From contig JABSPQ010000228.1 of the NCBI GenBank assembly GCA_013214205.1, forward strand, positions 1 to 49,138: a DNA stretch of 49,138 bases, written 5' to 3'. Both the position numbers and the translations under genes were made by a program. Below, piece by piece: positions 17,842 through 27,047 of the stretch. Position 1 is the stretch's first letter, and every line of letters begins with the position of its first letter. This DNA is from Flavobacteriales bacterium. Lineage in GTDB: Bacteria > Bacteroidota > Bacteroidia > DT-38. The notes under the pieces are model-generated. The model ran no database searches. It had not been told where the DNA came from and saw only the letters and a list, made by a program, of their open reading frames with translations.

Positions 17842-18514
17842 AGCCAAAGATTGGAATGAAATAAAAACGGAGAACTCTTGGCAAGTATTCAAAATAATTG
17901 CTGAGTTCGTAGATGGTTTCGACACTTTATCTAAAATCGGACCTTGCGTTACCATATTTGGCAGCGCTAGAACCAAACCCGAAGAACCACAATATAAACT
18001 AGCTGAAGAAATTGCATATAAATTAACGCAAGACGGCTATGGGGTAATTACAGGTGGAGGCCCAGGAGTTATGGAAGCCGCTAATAAAGGTGCGAAAAAA
18101 GGAGGAGGGAAATCTGTAGGGCTAAATATTGAACTTCCATTCGAACAAAGTGCCAACGAATATATCGATCCAGACAAACTAATTAACTTTAATTACTTCT
18201 TTATTAGAAAATTAATGTTTGTAAAATACGCTCAAGGATTTATCGTTCTTCCAGGAGGTTTTGGAACTTTAGACGAATTATTTGAGGCATTAACACTAAT
18301 TCAAACCAAAAAAATAGGCAAATTTCCCATTATCTTGGTAGGAACAGACTATTGGGAAGGTATGGTTGACTGGATCAATAAAGTGCTTGTTGAGGAACAA
18401 GGCAAAGTAAGCCCCGAAGACCTCAATCTCTTCACATTGGTTGATACGGCTGATGAAGCGATGGCACAGATTAATGATTTCTATTCCAAATACCTCCTAA
18501 AACCCAATTTTTAG
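17804..18514 (+). CDS. LOG-family (TIGR00730-type) nucleotide hydrolase
   Basis: This 236-residue protein is of the 'lysine decarboxylase-like' LOG family; characterised members are cytokinin riboside 5'-monophosphate phosphoribohydrolases or nucleosidases. The two diagnostic motifs are GGGPGVMEAAN at 84-94 and PGGFGTLDE at 150-158, in a Rossmann-type fold beginning at CVTIFGSAR. True lysine decarboxylase activity is not expected, as there is no PLP site. The ATG at 17804 lies within the uvrA 3' end and gives a Lys-rich leader. A start further in would remove a helix but not the core, so the start is likely but not certain. Confidence 0.88.
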   Translation: MKKKDEKIKKAFRAKDWNEIKTENSWQVFKIIAEFVDGFDTLSKIGPCVTIFGSARTKPEEPQYKLAEEIAYKLTQDGYGVITGGGPGVMEAANKGAKKGGGKSVGLNIELPFEQSANEYIDPDKLINFNYFFIRKLMFVKYAQGFIVLPGGFGTLDELFEALTLIQTKKIGKFPIILVGTDYWEGMVDWINKVLVEEQGKVSPEDLNLFTLVDTADEAMAQINDFYSKYLLKPNF

Positions 18515-18580
18515 AATCCATTTTGGACGTTATCGATTCACTATTAGTGCAATAAAATTTTCTTAAATAAACTTTTTTAT

Positions 18581-18588
18581 TAAATTTG
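18581..18588 (+). promoter_or_regulatory. -7 promoter element before the SPOR/barrel protein gene
   Basis: TAAATTTG matches TAnnTTTG exactly and lies 57 bases before the ATG at 18646. The last three bases form a TTG that could be mistaken for a start codon of the same frame. The signal peptide starting at 18646 shows that this stretch is leader and not coding. Confidence 0.5.
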
Positions 18589-18645
18589 TTCAAGGATGAC
18601 CAACGTTTCATTGCATTAAGCATTGAAGAATATAGTCTAACGAAC

Positions 18646-20856
18646 ATGGTGCAAAAGCTATTAAGAACAAGCATAATAGTACTGTTAGCATGCATATATG
18701 CATCTAACATGTACGCTCAAGACGGAGGAGATACGTACCTTACTGTCTTTATCAAGAGTACTTCAACGGCAACTCCTGTTGAACTAGACCCCGATATATG
18801 GAGGGGACTGGAAGGGGTTAAAGAAATTGCCACAGATAACGAACTAACATATGTATACGGTAGCGCTTCAGATATGAAGTCTGCCAAAAAACTTATGAAA
18901 GACGTTTCTAAAGCAGGCTTTAAAGACGCTCAAGTTGTAGGTATAAGTAATGGTTCTCAAATTACTGCCGAGAAAGCGGAAGAAATAATTGCAGGCGGTG
19001 GAAGCGGAATAGAAAGCGCAGCTAAAGCAGAAGAAGTAAAAGAAGTTGTAGCGGATACCGATGCATTTGAAGAAAAAGAAGAAGAGCAACTTGAGGATAT
19101 TGCGAAAGAAATCAAAGAAGAAGAAATCAAAGAAGAAGAAGAAGAAGAAGAAGAGGCTGCAAAAGAGCCAGAACAGAAGGATGACCGTACAATAGAGGAA
19201 AAAGAGTCTGCACAATTATCAACCTCCATGACTTATGTGGATAAAGCTGCAATGGAAGACGCAGAAGATGAAAACAAAAGATCATCTGGAGAGAAAAACA
19301 GTGGTCTTTTTGACTTCCATGAGCAGAATATGCTAGCTGCAGAGCAAGAAAAAATGGATAAAGAAAAAATTGCAGCTGAAGAAAGAAAAGCAAGACAAGA
19401 CAAAATCGCTGAATTAACAGCAAATGCTGCGCAATCAGATCAAGGAGATATTGTTGACCAAGCTGGTTTTGAAACAGTAGGAGGCAAAGAAAACCCGAGA
19501 CAAATTCATCCAGTAGTAGGTGCAGGTGTTGGGTTCTTAATTTATTACGGAGATCTTACAAAATTAGCAAAGAGCTCAATTAATGGATTATCTAGAGCTG
19601 CTATAGGATACAACGTAGGTGTAAGCCAGAGATTAGGAGACATGTTTGGTGTAGGTGTTGATGTTACATTAGGTAATGTTTCTGGATCATTCAGAGAATT
19701 ATCTACATTGGCTATACTAGGCGATGATGGTTCTGATTCTATTCCTGCATATACTGGGATAAAACACAATTTCCAAAGTAACATAATGGCTTTTGATGCT
19801 CAACTTATCATACATGGCGACAATAATTTAAGCAGCAAACGTGAACAAACAAGAGCTACAGCTTATGCAATAGTGGGTGTAGGTTACGTTATAGCCAAAG
19901 TTAATTTAGACCTTAAAGACAAATACGGAGCAGAATATCATTATTGGAGAGACGGGCAAATTAGATCAATTGCTCAAGACAGTTCTGGCTATATGGACAG
20001 CGATACACTTAAGCGCGATTATATATATGAAACTAGTGCTGGCAAAACAGGTTCTGTTACATTCCCTCTTGGTATAGGTGCAAAGTTTAAAGTAACCAAC
20101 TCTTTAGATTGTAATATCTTCGGAAAGTATCACTTTATGTTAGGCGACGATATTGACGACTTTGTTGATGGTGGACCAGACAAGTTTTTATATGCAGGAA
20201 TTAGCATTAACTACAAAATAGGTAGAGGTACTGGTTCTAAACCTGAATACAAAGGAGATATCGACGACATTTTCTATACGATGGATTCTGATGGTGACGG
20301 AGTACAAGACAGTAAAGATGAATGTCCTGACACTTATTTGGGCGAAGCAGTAGATAAAAAGGGTTGTGCTGTAAACTCAGTAATAGAGGATGAATACTCA
20401 CACTCTACTAATGTAGCAAGCGACAACGATGATTTTGATGCAGATGCAAACGATAAAGAACATGCTGAGCACGAAGCTGAGTTAAAAGCGATAGCCGATG
20501 CAAAAGCAGCTAAAGAAACAGGTAAAACAAACCTTTTAGGTTCGGAAGGATCAGGTAATTCTGAAACTGCAAGCAGCGACGGCGGTAGTGATGAAATTGA
20601 ATTCAAAATTCAAATCAGAACAGATACTAAAGAGATTGAATTAACACCTGGCAACTTTAAAGGCTTAAAAAATGTTGAGCTTTATAAGCAATGGGAAACA
20701 TTCAAATATGTTGTAGGACACTGTAAATCTATTGAAGAAGCGCTTAAACTACAGTCGGAAGTTAGAAAACTGTATCCTAATGCATTCGCAATCGCCTTTA
20801 AAAACGGTCAGCGAACTACATTTACAGAAGCGAAACGAATACTTGGCGTAGAATAG
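18646..20856 (+). CDS. Outer-membrane beta-barrel protein with two SPOR-like domains and a TSP3 calcium motif
   Basis: I chose the ATG at 18646 because it opens a signal peptide (MVQKLLRTSIIVLLACIYASNMYAQ); an LLAC motif makes lipidation a lesser alternative. The 736-residue mature layout is as follows. A SPOR-like domain lies at about 30-115. A Glu-rich, probably coiled or disordered, linker follows at about 141-190, encoded partly by a GAA run. A beta-barrel-like region lies at about 285-535 with alternating aromatic strands. A thrombospondin type 3-like calcium motif (DSDGDGVQDSKDECPD) starts at about 546. A second SPOR-like domain lies at about 653-733. The N- and C-terminal domains align with each other (VELxP, GL.NV, A.KL...V, NG). 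This suggests an outer-membrane protein that touches peptidoglycan or septal glycans, which is inference from SPOR biology. Confidence 0.65.
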   Translation: MVQKLLRTSIIVLLACIYASNMYAQDGGDTYLTVFIKSTSTATPVELDPDIWRGLEGVKEIATDNELTYVYGSASDMKSAKKLMKDVSKAGFKDAQVVGISNGSQITAEKAEEIIAGGGSGIESAAKAEEVKEVVADTDAFEEKEEEQLEDIAKEIKEEEIKEEEEEEEEAAKEPEQKDDRTIEEKESAQLSTSMTYVDKAAMEDAEDENKRSSGEKNSGLFDFHEQNMLAAEQEKMDKEKIAAEERKARQDKIAELTANAAQSDQGDIVDQAGFETVGGKENPRQIHPVVGAGVGFLIYYGDLTKLAKSSINGLSRAAIGYNVGVSQRLGDMFGVGVDVTLGNVSGSFRELSTLAILGDDGSDSIPAYTGIKHNFQSNIMAFDAQLIIHGDNNLSSKREQTRATAYAIVGVGYVIAKVNLDLKDKYGAEYHYWRDGQIRSIAQDSSGYMDSDTLKRDYIYETSAGKTGSVTFPLGIGAKFKVTNSLDCNIFGKYHFMLGDDIDDFVDGGPDKFLYAGISINYKIGRGTGSKPEYKGDIDDIFYTMDSDGDGVQDSKDECPDTYLGEAVDKKGCAVNSVIEDEYSHSTNVASDNDDFDADANDKEHAEHEAELKAIADAKAAKETGKTNLLGSEGSGNSETASSDGGSDEIEFKIQIRTDTKEIELTPGNFKGLKNVELYKQWETFKYVVGHCKSIEEALKLQSEVRKLYPNAFAIAFKNGQRTTFTEAKRILGVE
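19132..19155 (+). repeat. In-frame GAA trinucleotide run
   Basis: Seven GAA codons and one GAG encode part of the Glu-rich linker of the SPOR/barrel protein, next to a duplicated AAAGAAGAAGAAATC-type unit just upstream. The run is in frame, so slippage would change linker length only. Confidence 0.8.
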
Positions 20857-20911
20857 TCAAATCCCCTTCTTTCCTATATGGAAAATTCTTTTATTTCTAA
20901 AATAAATATTG

Positions 20912-20919
20912 CATCTTTG
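20912..20919 (+). promoter_or_regulatory. -7-like promoter element before rpsP
   Basis: CATCTTTG differs from TAnnTTTG only at the first base and is followed by GCAC, a common context in Bacteroidota promoters. It lies 40 bases before the rpsP ATG in an otherwise A/T-rich 103-base gap. Confidence 0.4.
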
Positions 20920-20959
20920 CACGCCCGAATTGGGAATAGTATTAATTTAAAGCAACTTA

Positions 20960-21523
20960 ATGGCAACAAAGATTAGATTACAAAGACATGGCAAGAAAGG
21001 AAAGCCTTTTTATTATGTTGTAGTCGCAGATAGCAGAAGCCCACGAGATGGGAAGTTTATTGAACGTTTAGGATCATACAACCCAAACACATATCCTGTT
21101 ACAATCGTATTAGATACAGATCGTGCATTGCACTGGGTAAAAACAGGTGCAGAACCAACAGATACGTGTAAAACAATATTATCAATAGAAGGCGTTCTTT
21201 TAAGAAACCACTTAGATAAAGGAGTTGCTAAAGGCGCAATGACAGAGGATCAAGCAGCAGCAAAATTCGCAACATGGCTTACAGAAAAGCAAGCTAAAAA
21301 CGAAGCTTCAGCAAAAGCTGGTTCTACAAAAAAGAAAAACTTTACAAAGAAATTTGGTGAGCCAGAACCTGTAGCTGCTCCAGCTGCTGAAGTTCCAAAG
21401 AAAGAAGAAGCTCCTGTAGTTGAAGCAAAAGAAGAAGCTCCTGCTGCTGAAGCAAAAGAAGAAGCTCCTGCTAAAGAGGAAGCTCCTGCTGCTGAAGAGG
21501 CTGAGAAATCTGAAGAAAAATAA
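20960..21523 (+). CDS. rpsP: 30S ribosomal protein S16 with long acidic tail
   Basis: The first ~85 residues are a canonical S16 ([21 protein letters not shown] ... [13 protein letters not shown]), a small-subunit assembly protein that contacts 16S rRNA. The full length of 187 is about twice that of E. coli S16. The extra part is an additional helical segment ([17 protein letters not shown]) and an Ala/Glu/Pro/Lys repeat tail ([14 protein letters not shown]), as is common in Bacteroidota. rimM follows after 18 bases, which preserves the usual rpsP-rimM pair, but trmD and rplS do not follow. Confidence 0.96.
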   Translation: MATKIRLQRHGKKGKPFYYVVVADSRSPRDGKFIERLGSYNPNTYPVTIVLDTDRALHWVKTGAEPTDTCKTILSIEGVLLRNHLDKGVAKGAMTEDQAAAKFATWLTEKQAKNEASAKAGSTKKKNFTKKFGEPEPVAAPAAEVPKKEEAPVVEAKEEAPAAEAKEEAPAKEEAPAAEEAEKSEEK

Positions 21524-21541
21524 TATTTCTTCTCTTAAAAC

Positions 21542-22063
21542 ATGAACCAAGGAGAATATACACTACTTGGTAAAGTTTTAAAACCGCATGGAATTAAAGG
21601 CGAGCTCATTCTCAAAAGAGAAGAACTCGCCTTTAATTATTTAATACCAGAATTTATCTTCATAGAAATTAACGGGCTATATGTCCCCTACTATGTAGTT
21701 TCATATAGCGATAACGGATCTGGCCACGACATCATTAATCTAGAAGACTTATTGAGTAAAGACGACGCCAACCTTGTTGCCGGAGCACAAGTTTTTATTC
21801 CTACTACCGAAGACATTCTTAAAAACCCCAACACTGCTTCCCCTCAAAATTTAATTTCGTTTGAAGTGGTTGACCTTAACGAAGGGTTTATTGGAACAGT
21901 TGTTTCAATTATAGAAACAAAAGGCCAAAACATTCTCCAGATAGAAAAGGATGATACAGAAGTTTTAATTCCTCACACCAGAGAAATTGTAACCAACATC
22001 AATTACGACACTAAGGTTATTAACATTGAAGCCCCCGAAGGGCTAATTGGATTGTATCTATAA
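21542..22063 (+). CDS. rimM: 16S rRNA processing factor RimM
   Basis: This 173-residue assembly factor binds S19 and matures the 30S head domain. The N-terminal RimM domain shows LLGKVLKPHGIKGEL. The C-terminal PRC-barrel-like domain shows LISFEVVDLNEGFIGTVV and a VLIPHTREIV segment. Length is typical. The gene sits directly behind rpsP, which confirms the assignment. The usual downstream trmD is replaced by a DUF423 gene. Confidence 0.94.
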   Translation: MNQGEYTLLGKVLKPHGIKGELILKREELAFNYLIPEFIFIEINGLYVPYYVVSYSDNGSGHDIINLEDLLSKDDANLVAGAQVFIPTTEDILKNPNTASPQNLISFEVVDLNEGFIGTVVSIIETKGQNILQIEKDDTEVLIPHTREIVTNINYDTKVINIEAPEGLIGLYL

Positions 22064-22129
22064 TCCCCTCCCTCTTTCTTACCACATAATTTTATTACCT
22101 TCCCAAAATCATCAAGCAATTCAATTAAT

Positions 22130-22543
22130 ATGAGAAAGAAGTTATTTCTTTTTGCAATACTCTCCTGTTTAGTTGCAGTAATTCTAGGAGCCTTAGGAGC
22201 TCATTATGTAAAAGTATTTCTTACAATAGATCAGTTAGCATCCTATCAAACCGCAAATCGTTATCAATGGTACCATTCTTTTGCAGTACTAATTGTGTGC
22301 ATAATGAATTCTGAAAATGAAAAAATACTTAATCGCATAGGCAGCATTTTCGCCGTTGGCATTGTCTTATTCTCAGGATCTATATATTTATTAGCCTTAA
22401 AAGATTACTTAAACATAGATCAGTTAAGGTTCTTAGGCCCTGTCACTCCCTTGGGAGGACTATTTTTTATTACTGGATGGGCACTACTTGCGTACACTGT
22501 TTACAAGACAATGTTTAAAACATCCGAAAGTACAGGACACTAA
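22130..22543 (+). CDS. DUF423 family membrane protein
   Basis: A 137-residue inner-membrane protein with about four hydrophobic helices. The DUF423 pattern is recognisable: an early LGALGAHYVK, then YQTANRYQWYHSFAVLIV, and a late FLGPVTPLGGLFFITGWALLAY. The function of this family (YwdK-like) is not established. It is separated from rimM by 66 bases and may be transcribed with it. Confidence 0.85.
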   Translation: MRKKLFLFAILSCLVAVILGALGAHYVKVFLTIDQLASYQTANRYQWYHSFAVLIVCIMNSENEKILNRIGSIFAVGIVLFSGSIYLLALKDYLNIDQLRFLGPVTPLGGLFFITGWALLAYTVYKTMFKTSESTGH

Positions 22544-22558
22544 GGATTGACAAATTAT

Positions 22559-22566
22559 TAATTTTG
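22559..22566 (+). promoter_or_regulatory. -7 promoter element before pckA
   Basis: TAATTTTG fits TAnnTTTG and lies 31 bases before the pckA ATG, just after the DUF423 stop. No -33 element at the usual distance is obvious. It supports separate transcription of pckA. Confidence 0.5.
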
Positions 22567-22597
22567 CTTCAAGTTTAACCGCTACAACCCCACACCA

Positions 22598-24205
22598 ATG
22601 GAAAAAGGTACTCTTTCACTAAAAACACCACTAAGTCAACTTAACCTAACCAATACAGAGAATGTTCATTGGAATTTATCTCCTGATGAACTAACAGAAA
22701 TATCTTTAAAACAAAATCTAGCTACCTTAACAAGTACAGATTGTTTGGCTGTAGATACTGGAGAATTCACTGGAAGATCGCCAAAAGATAGATTTGTAGT
22801 ATATGATGACATTACCAGAGATACTGTATGGTGGGAAGGACTTAATCACAAATTTGATGCGGAAAAGTTCGATGGACTTTATAAAAAAATCACAGAATAC
22901 CTGAGTAACAAAGAAATTTATGTTCGTGATGCTTACGCATGTTCACATGATGATTTCCGATTAAACATTAGGGTTGTAAACGAACTTCCGTGGATGAATT
23001 TATTTGCGGATAACATGTTTTTACGCCCCAACAAGGAAGAACTTGAAAATTTCGTTCCTGATTGGTCGGTAATTAGCGCTCCAAATTTTATAGCAGATCC
23101 TGAAGTAGATGGCACCAGACAACACAATTTTGCCATCATCAATTTCACAAAAAAAATAATTATAATAGGCGGAACAGCTTACACAGGCGAGATTAAAAAA
23201 GGAATATTCTCAATTCTTAATTACATTTTACCAATGGAACGAGATGTACTTTCGATGCACTGCTCGGCCAATATTGGAAAAGATAATGATACAGCCATTT
23301 TCTTTGGCTTATCAGGAACAGGTAAAACTACTTTGTCGGCAGACCCAGACAGACAGTTAATTGGAGATGACGAACACGGTTGGTCTCACGACAGCGTATT
23401 TAATTTTGAAGGAGGCTGTTATGCCAAGTGCATCAATTTAAGTGCAGAAGATGAACCTCAGATTTTCGGCGCAATCAAACGTGGTGCCTTATTGGAGAAC
23501 ATTGTAATGGACGAAAACAAATTGGTTGATTACTCTGATGTATCCAAAACTCAAAACACAAGAGTAAGTTACCCTATTGAATTCATCGACAACATTGCCG
23601 AAGGGTCTATTGGCGGTCCTCCAAAAAACATATTTTTCTTAACATGTGATGCATACGGAGTAATCCCAGCTGTTTCAAAACTCACAAAAGATCAAGCCAT
23701 GTATCACTTTATATCTGGCTATACTGCAAAAGTTGCGGGAACAGAATCTGGTATAACCGAACCGGTTACGGTTTTTTCATCTTGTTTTGGCGAACCATTT
23801 TTAACTGTTCACCCAAGTAAGTATGCAAGCATGCTGGGCGAAAAAATCGAAAAAAGCAATGTAAACGTGTGGCTTGTAAATACAGGTTGGCAAGGTGGTG
23901 CTTACGGAGTTGGCGAACGAATGAAGCTCAAGTACACAAGAGCAATGATAAAAGCAGCGCTGAAAGGAGAACTTGATGATGTAGAATATAAGCAGCAAGC
24001 AATATTCGGATTAAACATGCCATTATCATGCCCTGGAGTTCCATCAGAATTGTTAAATCCAAGGAGAGCTTGGCCTACCCCTGAAGAGTACGATGAAAAA
24101 GCATTCGAATTGGCTGCAGCATTCGTGGATCACTTTAAAACCTACGCAAACGAAGCATTGAGCCAGATTATGAAGAGCGCACCAAAAACTAAAATTGACG
24201 CATAA
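22598..24205 (+). CDS. pckA: Phosphoenolpyruvate carboxykinase (ATP)
   Basis: This 535-residue gluconeogenic enzyme converts oxaloacetate and ATP to phosphoenolpyruvate, CO2 and ADP. It carries the family motifs TGEFTGRSPKDRF near residue 50, the P-loop GLSGTGKTT at 237-245, the metal-binding DDEHGW just after it, and GGPPKNIFFLTCDA. The kinase-2 and P-loop layout is that of the ATP-dependent and not the GTP-dependent family. Length is normal. It is a single gene with its own promoter element. Confidence 0.97.
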   Translation: MEKGTLSLKTPLSQLNLTNTENVHWNLSPDELTEISLKQNLATLTSTDCLAVDTGEFTGRSPKDRFVVYDDITRDTVWWEGLNHKFDAEKFDGLYKKITEYLSNKEIYVRDAYACSHDDFRLNIRVVNELPWMNLFADNMFLRPNKEELENFVPDWSVISAPNFIADPEVDGTRQHNFAIINFTKKIIIIGGTAYTGEIKKGIFSILNYILPMERDVLSMHCSANIGKDNDTAIFFGLSGTGKTTLSADPDRQLIGDDEHGWSHDSVFNFEGGCYAKCINLSAEDEPQIFGAIKRGALLENIVMDENKLVDYSDVSKTQNTRVSYPIEFIDNIAEGSIGGPPKNIFFLTCDAYGVIPAVSKLTKDQAMYHFISGYTAKVAGTESGITEPVTVFSSCFGEPFLTVHPSKYASMLGEKIEKSNVNVWLVNTGWQGGAYGVGERMKLKYTRAMIKAALKGELDDVEYKQQAIFGLNMPLSCPGVPSELLNPRRAWPTPEEYDEKAFELAAAFVDHFKTYANEALSQIMKSAPKTKIDA

Positions 24206-24224
24206 ATTATTGCCTCGGTTCCTT

Positions 24225-24232
24225 TACTTTTG
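24225..24232 (+). promoter_or_regulatory. -7 promoter element before rsmE
   Basis: TACTTTTG matches TAnnTTTG and lies 32 bases before the rsmE ATG, 19 bases after the pckA stop. A TTG at 24210-24212 is only 12 bases upstream, shorter than the usual -33 spacing. Confidence 0.45.
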
Positions 24233-24264
24233 TTCCTTAATCAATTAGAGCTGGACAAAGTAAG

Positions 24265-24969
24265 ATGCATATTTTCTACACGCCTACCCTTTCTGCAAAT
24301 GCTACTACGCATGTTTTAGACAAAGATGAATCTCATCATTGCATTAAAGTACTTAGACTTGGGCAAGGAGATGTGATTAAAACCATTGATGGCAAAGGAG
24401 CTTTCTACACTGCAAAAATTATTGGAGCACACGCAAAGAATTGCGAAATTCAAATTACGGAGTCCATTCAGAATTATGGTAAAAGAGATTATCATCTTCA
24501 TATCGCCATTGCACCTACAAAAAACATGAGCCGTATTGAGTGGTTTGTTGAGAAAGCTACGGAATGTGGAATAGACGAAATATCCTTTATTCAGTGTAAT
24601 CATTCCGAAAGAAATCATTTCAACACCAAAAGGCTTCATAAAATCCTTCTATCGGCAGTTAAGCAGTCGCAGCAAGCCTATTTACCCAAAATCAATGAAA
24701 TAGTACCTGCAGAGCAGTTTTTACGCACAGAACGAAAAGGACAGCGTTTCATAGCGTCGTGCTTGTATATGAAAGACCTTAAACTGAGTAAAAAGTACAA
24801 AAATGGCGATGTTACCATTCTAATTGGTCCAGAAGGAGATTTCTCGCCTGAAGAACTTAAAATTGCTTCAGATCAAGGTTATGAGGCAATAAGTTTAGGA
24901 AAAACGAGGTTAAGAACGGAAACTGCTGCAATAGTTGCCAGCTATTCAATAAATTTACTTCATGAATAA
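24265..24969 (+). CDS. rsmE: 16S rRNA (uracil-1498-N3)-methyltransferase
   Basis: This 234-residue SPOUT methyltransferase methylates U1498 in helix 44 of 16S rRNA with S-adenosylmethionine. The N-terminal PUA-like part contains DESHHCIKVLRLGQGD. The C-terminal trefoil-knot shows LIGPEGDFSPEE and the hallmark SLGKTRLRTETAAI. Length is typical. Its last eight bases overlap the start of the DUF4159 gene, which suggests a two-gene unit. Confidence 0.95.
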   Translation: MHIFYTPTLSANATTHVLDKDESHHCIKVLRLGQGDVIKTIDGKGAFYTAKIIGAHAKNCEIQITESIQNYGKRDYHLHIAIAPTKNMSRIEWFVEKATECGIDEISFIQCNHSERNHFNTKRLHKILLSAVKQSQQAYLPKINEIVPAEQFLRTERKGQRFIASCLYMKDLKLSKKYKNGDVTILIGPEGDFSPEELKIASDQGYEAISLGKTRLRTETAAIVASYSINLLHE

Positions 24970-25627
24970 GATCAAGTTGTTATTTGTATTAATGTGTTCC
25001 GTAGTCATTTTAGCGATGGTTCCCGCTACGCCAACTATAGAAATTGGCCTTTTAAAATACAATGGTGGCGGCGATTGGTACTCCAACCCTACTTCTCTTC
25101 CCAACTTGATTAACTTTTGTAATAAAAACTTAAAGACAAATTTAAAAGCCGATTATGTAACTGTTGAAGCTGGAAGTTCTGAAATTTTCAATTTCCCTTT
25201 CATTCATATGACTGGTCATGGCAATGTCGTTTTCTCCAATCAAGAGACTGAGAACTTGCGTAATTATTTAATTAGTGGAGGTTTCCTTCATATAGACGAC
25301 AATTACGGAATGGACAAATTTGTTCGTCCACAAATGCAAAAGGTTTTTCCTGAATTAGATTTTGTTGAGCTTCCTCACTCCCACCCCGTATTTCATCAAC
25401 GCTATAATTTCCCAAAGGGACTTCCTAAAATTCACGAGCACGACAACAAACCAGCTCAGGCATTCGGACTAGTTTACAAGGGAAGACTGGTATGTTTTTA
25501 TTCTTTCGAATCGGACCTAGGTGATGGCTGGGAAGATCAAGAAGTACACAAAGACTCTAAAGAAACTAGGCTAAAAGCGTTGCAAATGGGCGCAAATCTG
25601 ATTCAGTACGCCTTCGGACCAAAATAA
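24962..25627 (+). CDS. DUF4159 family exported protein
   Basis: This 221-residue protein begins with a hydrophobic signal segment (LLFVLMCSVVILAMV), so it is probably exported or anchored. The DUF4159 layout is recognisable: LLKYNGGGDWYSNP, then FPFIHMTGHGNV, LRNYLISGGFLHIDDNYG, and a late GRLVCFYSFESDLGDGWED. The fold resembles class I glutamine amidotransferase/ThuA-like domains without an evident catalytic triad; biochemical function is unknown. Its start overlaps rsmE and it converges with hisS, with a single base between the two stops. Confidence 0.85.
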   Translation: MNKIKLLFVLMCSVVILAMVPATPTIEIGLLKYNGGGDWYSNPTSLPNLINFCNKNLKTNLKADYVTVEAGSSEIFNFPFIHMTGHGNVVFSNQETENLRNYLISGGFLHIDDNYGMDKFVRPQMQKVFPELDFVELPHSHPVFHQRYNFPKGLPKIHEHDNKPAQAFGLVYKGRLVCFYSFESDLGDGWEDQEVHKDSKETRLKALQMGANLIQYAFGPK

Positions 25628-25628
25628 T

Positions 25629-26987
25629 CTACTGTTTTAAATCAGAAATTAATTTTTTAAATGTTTGAGTTACCTGATCGCCAGTGGTCATGTTTTTCAC
25701 TTTGACCATTCTATTAATATGCCCCATCTCTGTCTCTCCTACTATTGCAACCAATTCAACATTTTTACCATCGGCGTATTTCATTTGCTTTTTCATCTTG
25801 GCGCTATCTGGGTATAGTTCGCAGCTAATGCCGTTTGCTCGTAATTCAGCAACTAATCCCAAACAATATTTGGCTTCTGCATCTCCCAAATTCACGAACA
25901 TAATTTGAGTTGAAACGCCCAGTTTCTCTGGAAACAAACCCTTATCCTCAAGTAAATTATAAATTCTATCTGCACCAAACGAAACACCAATTCCCGACAT
26001 ATCCTTGAGGCCAAAAACACCCGTTAAGTCATCGTATCTTCCTCCTCCACCTATACTCACAGGAAAATCCTCACCAACTACTTCGATAATTGTACCAGTG
26101 TAATAGTTTAATCCACGAGCCAAAGAAAAATCGAATTCAATTTTAGCCGATTTTAAACCTTGTTCATTACTTCCATCAATTACATAATTAACCTCCTCTA
26201 ATCCTTTTCTTCCTTCTTCAGATGATTCTACCAAACTTGTAATTCGCGCTAAATCATCCGAGTCAGTTGACAACAATTCGTCAACCTTTTTTAACTCATC
26301 CGCACTAAAACCTTTGCCCGAAAGCTCTTTCAACACGCCTTCCAGTCCAACCTTATCAATCTTATCAATCGCCACAACCAAATCGGTCATTCGATCTTCA
26401 ACACCAATGTATTGAGCCAGTCCTCTTAATATTTTTCTGTTGTTGATTTTGATAACCACATTCAGCTTTAAATCTCTAAATACCTCATCCAGAATCTGAA
26501 TAATTTCCAATTCAAGCAATAGCGAATCACTGCCGATTACATCTACATCACATTGATAAAACTCTCTGTATCTGTTTTTTTGAGGTCTATCTGCTCGCCA
26601 AACTGGTTGAATTTGGAATCGTTTAAAAGGGAAAATAATATCGTTCTGATTTTGCACTACATACCTTGCAAAAGGCACTGTTAAGTCATAGCGAAGCGCT
26701 CTTTTACTGATAGATGAAAGTAACTTTTTAGAATCTTTAGCCTCCAATGCTTCCACATTTGCTTTAGCTAAATAATCATCGGAGTTCAATATTTTAAAAA
26801 TTAATTGATCCCCTTCATCGCCATATTTACCTGTAAGCGTAGACAAATTCTCCATTGCAGGAGTTTGAATTTCAACATAACCATATTTCTGAATGACCGT
26901 TCTGATCGTATCAAAAATATAATTTCTTCTAGCCATCACTGCTGGCAAAAAATCTCGTGTTCCTTGTGGAGTACTTGGTTTGCTCAT
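25629..26987 (-). CDS. hisS: Histidine--tRNA ligase
   Basis: This 452-residue class II aminoacyl-tRNA synthetase charges tRNA-His. Visible are motif 1 around YGYVEIQTPAMEN, motif 2 with FQIQPVWRADRPQKNRYREFYQCDVD, the histidine-specific ARGLNYYTGTIIEV, and motif 3 in GIGVSFGADRI. The C-terminal anticodon-binding domain (STQIMFVNLGD onward) is complete. Start ATG at 26985-26987 gives MSKPSTPQGTRDFLP, the normal N-terminus. Its upstream region is shared with the divergent ubiA-like gene and contains three dyads. Confidence 0.97.
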   Translation of the reverse strand: MSKPSTPQGTRDFLPAVMARRNYIFDTIRTVIQKYGYVEIQTPAMENLSTLTGKYGDEGDQLIFKILNSDDYLAKANVEALEAKDSKKLLSSISKRALRYDLTVPFARYVVQNQNDIIFPFKRFQIQPVWRADRPQKNRYREFYQCDVDVIGSDSLLLELEIIQILDEVFRDLKLNVVIKINNRKILRGLAQYIGVEDRMTDLVVAIDKIDKVGLEGVLKELSGKGFSADELKKVDELLSTDSDDLARITSLVESSEEGRKGLEEVNYVIDGSNEQGLKSAKIEFDFSLARGLNYYTGTIIEVVGEDFPVSIGGGGRYDDLTGVFGLKDMSGIGVSFGADRIYNLLEDKGLFPEKLGVSTQIMFVNLGDAEAKYCLGLVAELRANGISCELYPDSAKMKKQMKYADGKNVELVAIVGETEMGHINRMVKVKNMTTGDQVTQTFKKLISDLKQ

Positions 26988-27047
26988 TCTAAATTATTCT
27001 TATTGCTTCTGGAAATACATCAAAAAAATGACTACGGTCATTCGAAG

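Noticed and set aside
18586-18645. TTG start extending the SPOR/barrel protein by 20 residues
   Set aside because: The TTG is the end of a TAnnTTTG promoter element, and the ATG at 18646 opens a clear signal peptide.
18868-19423. Minus-strand Phe-, Ser- or Leu-rich open frames
   Set aside because: They are the low-complexity complement of the GAA/Glu-rich linker and have no start context or motif.
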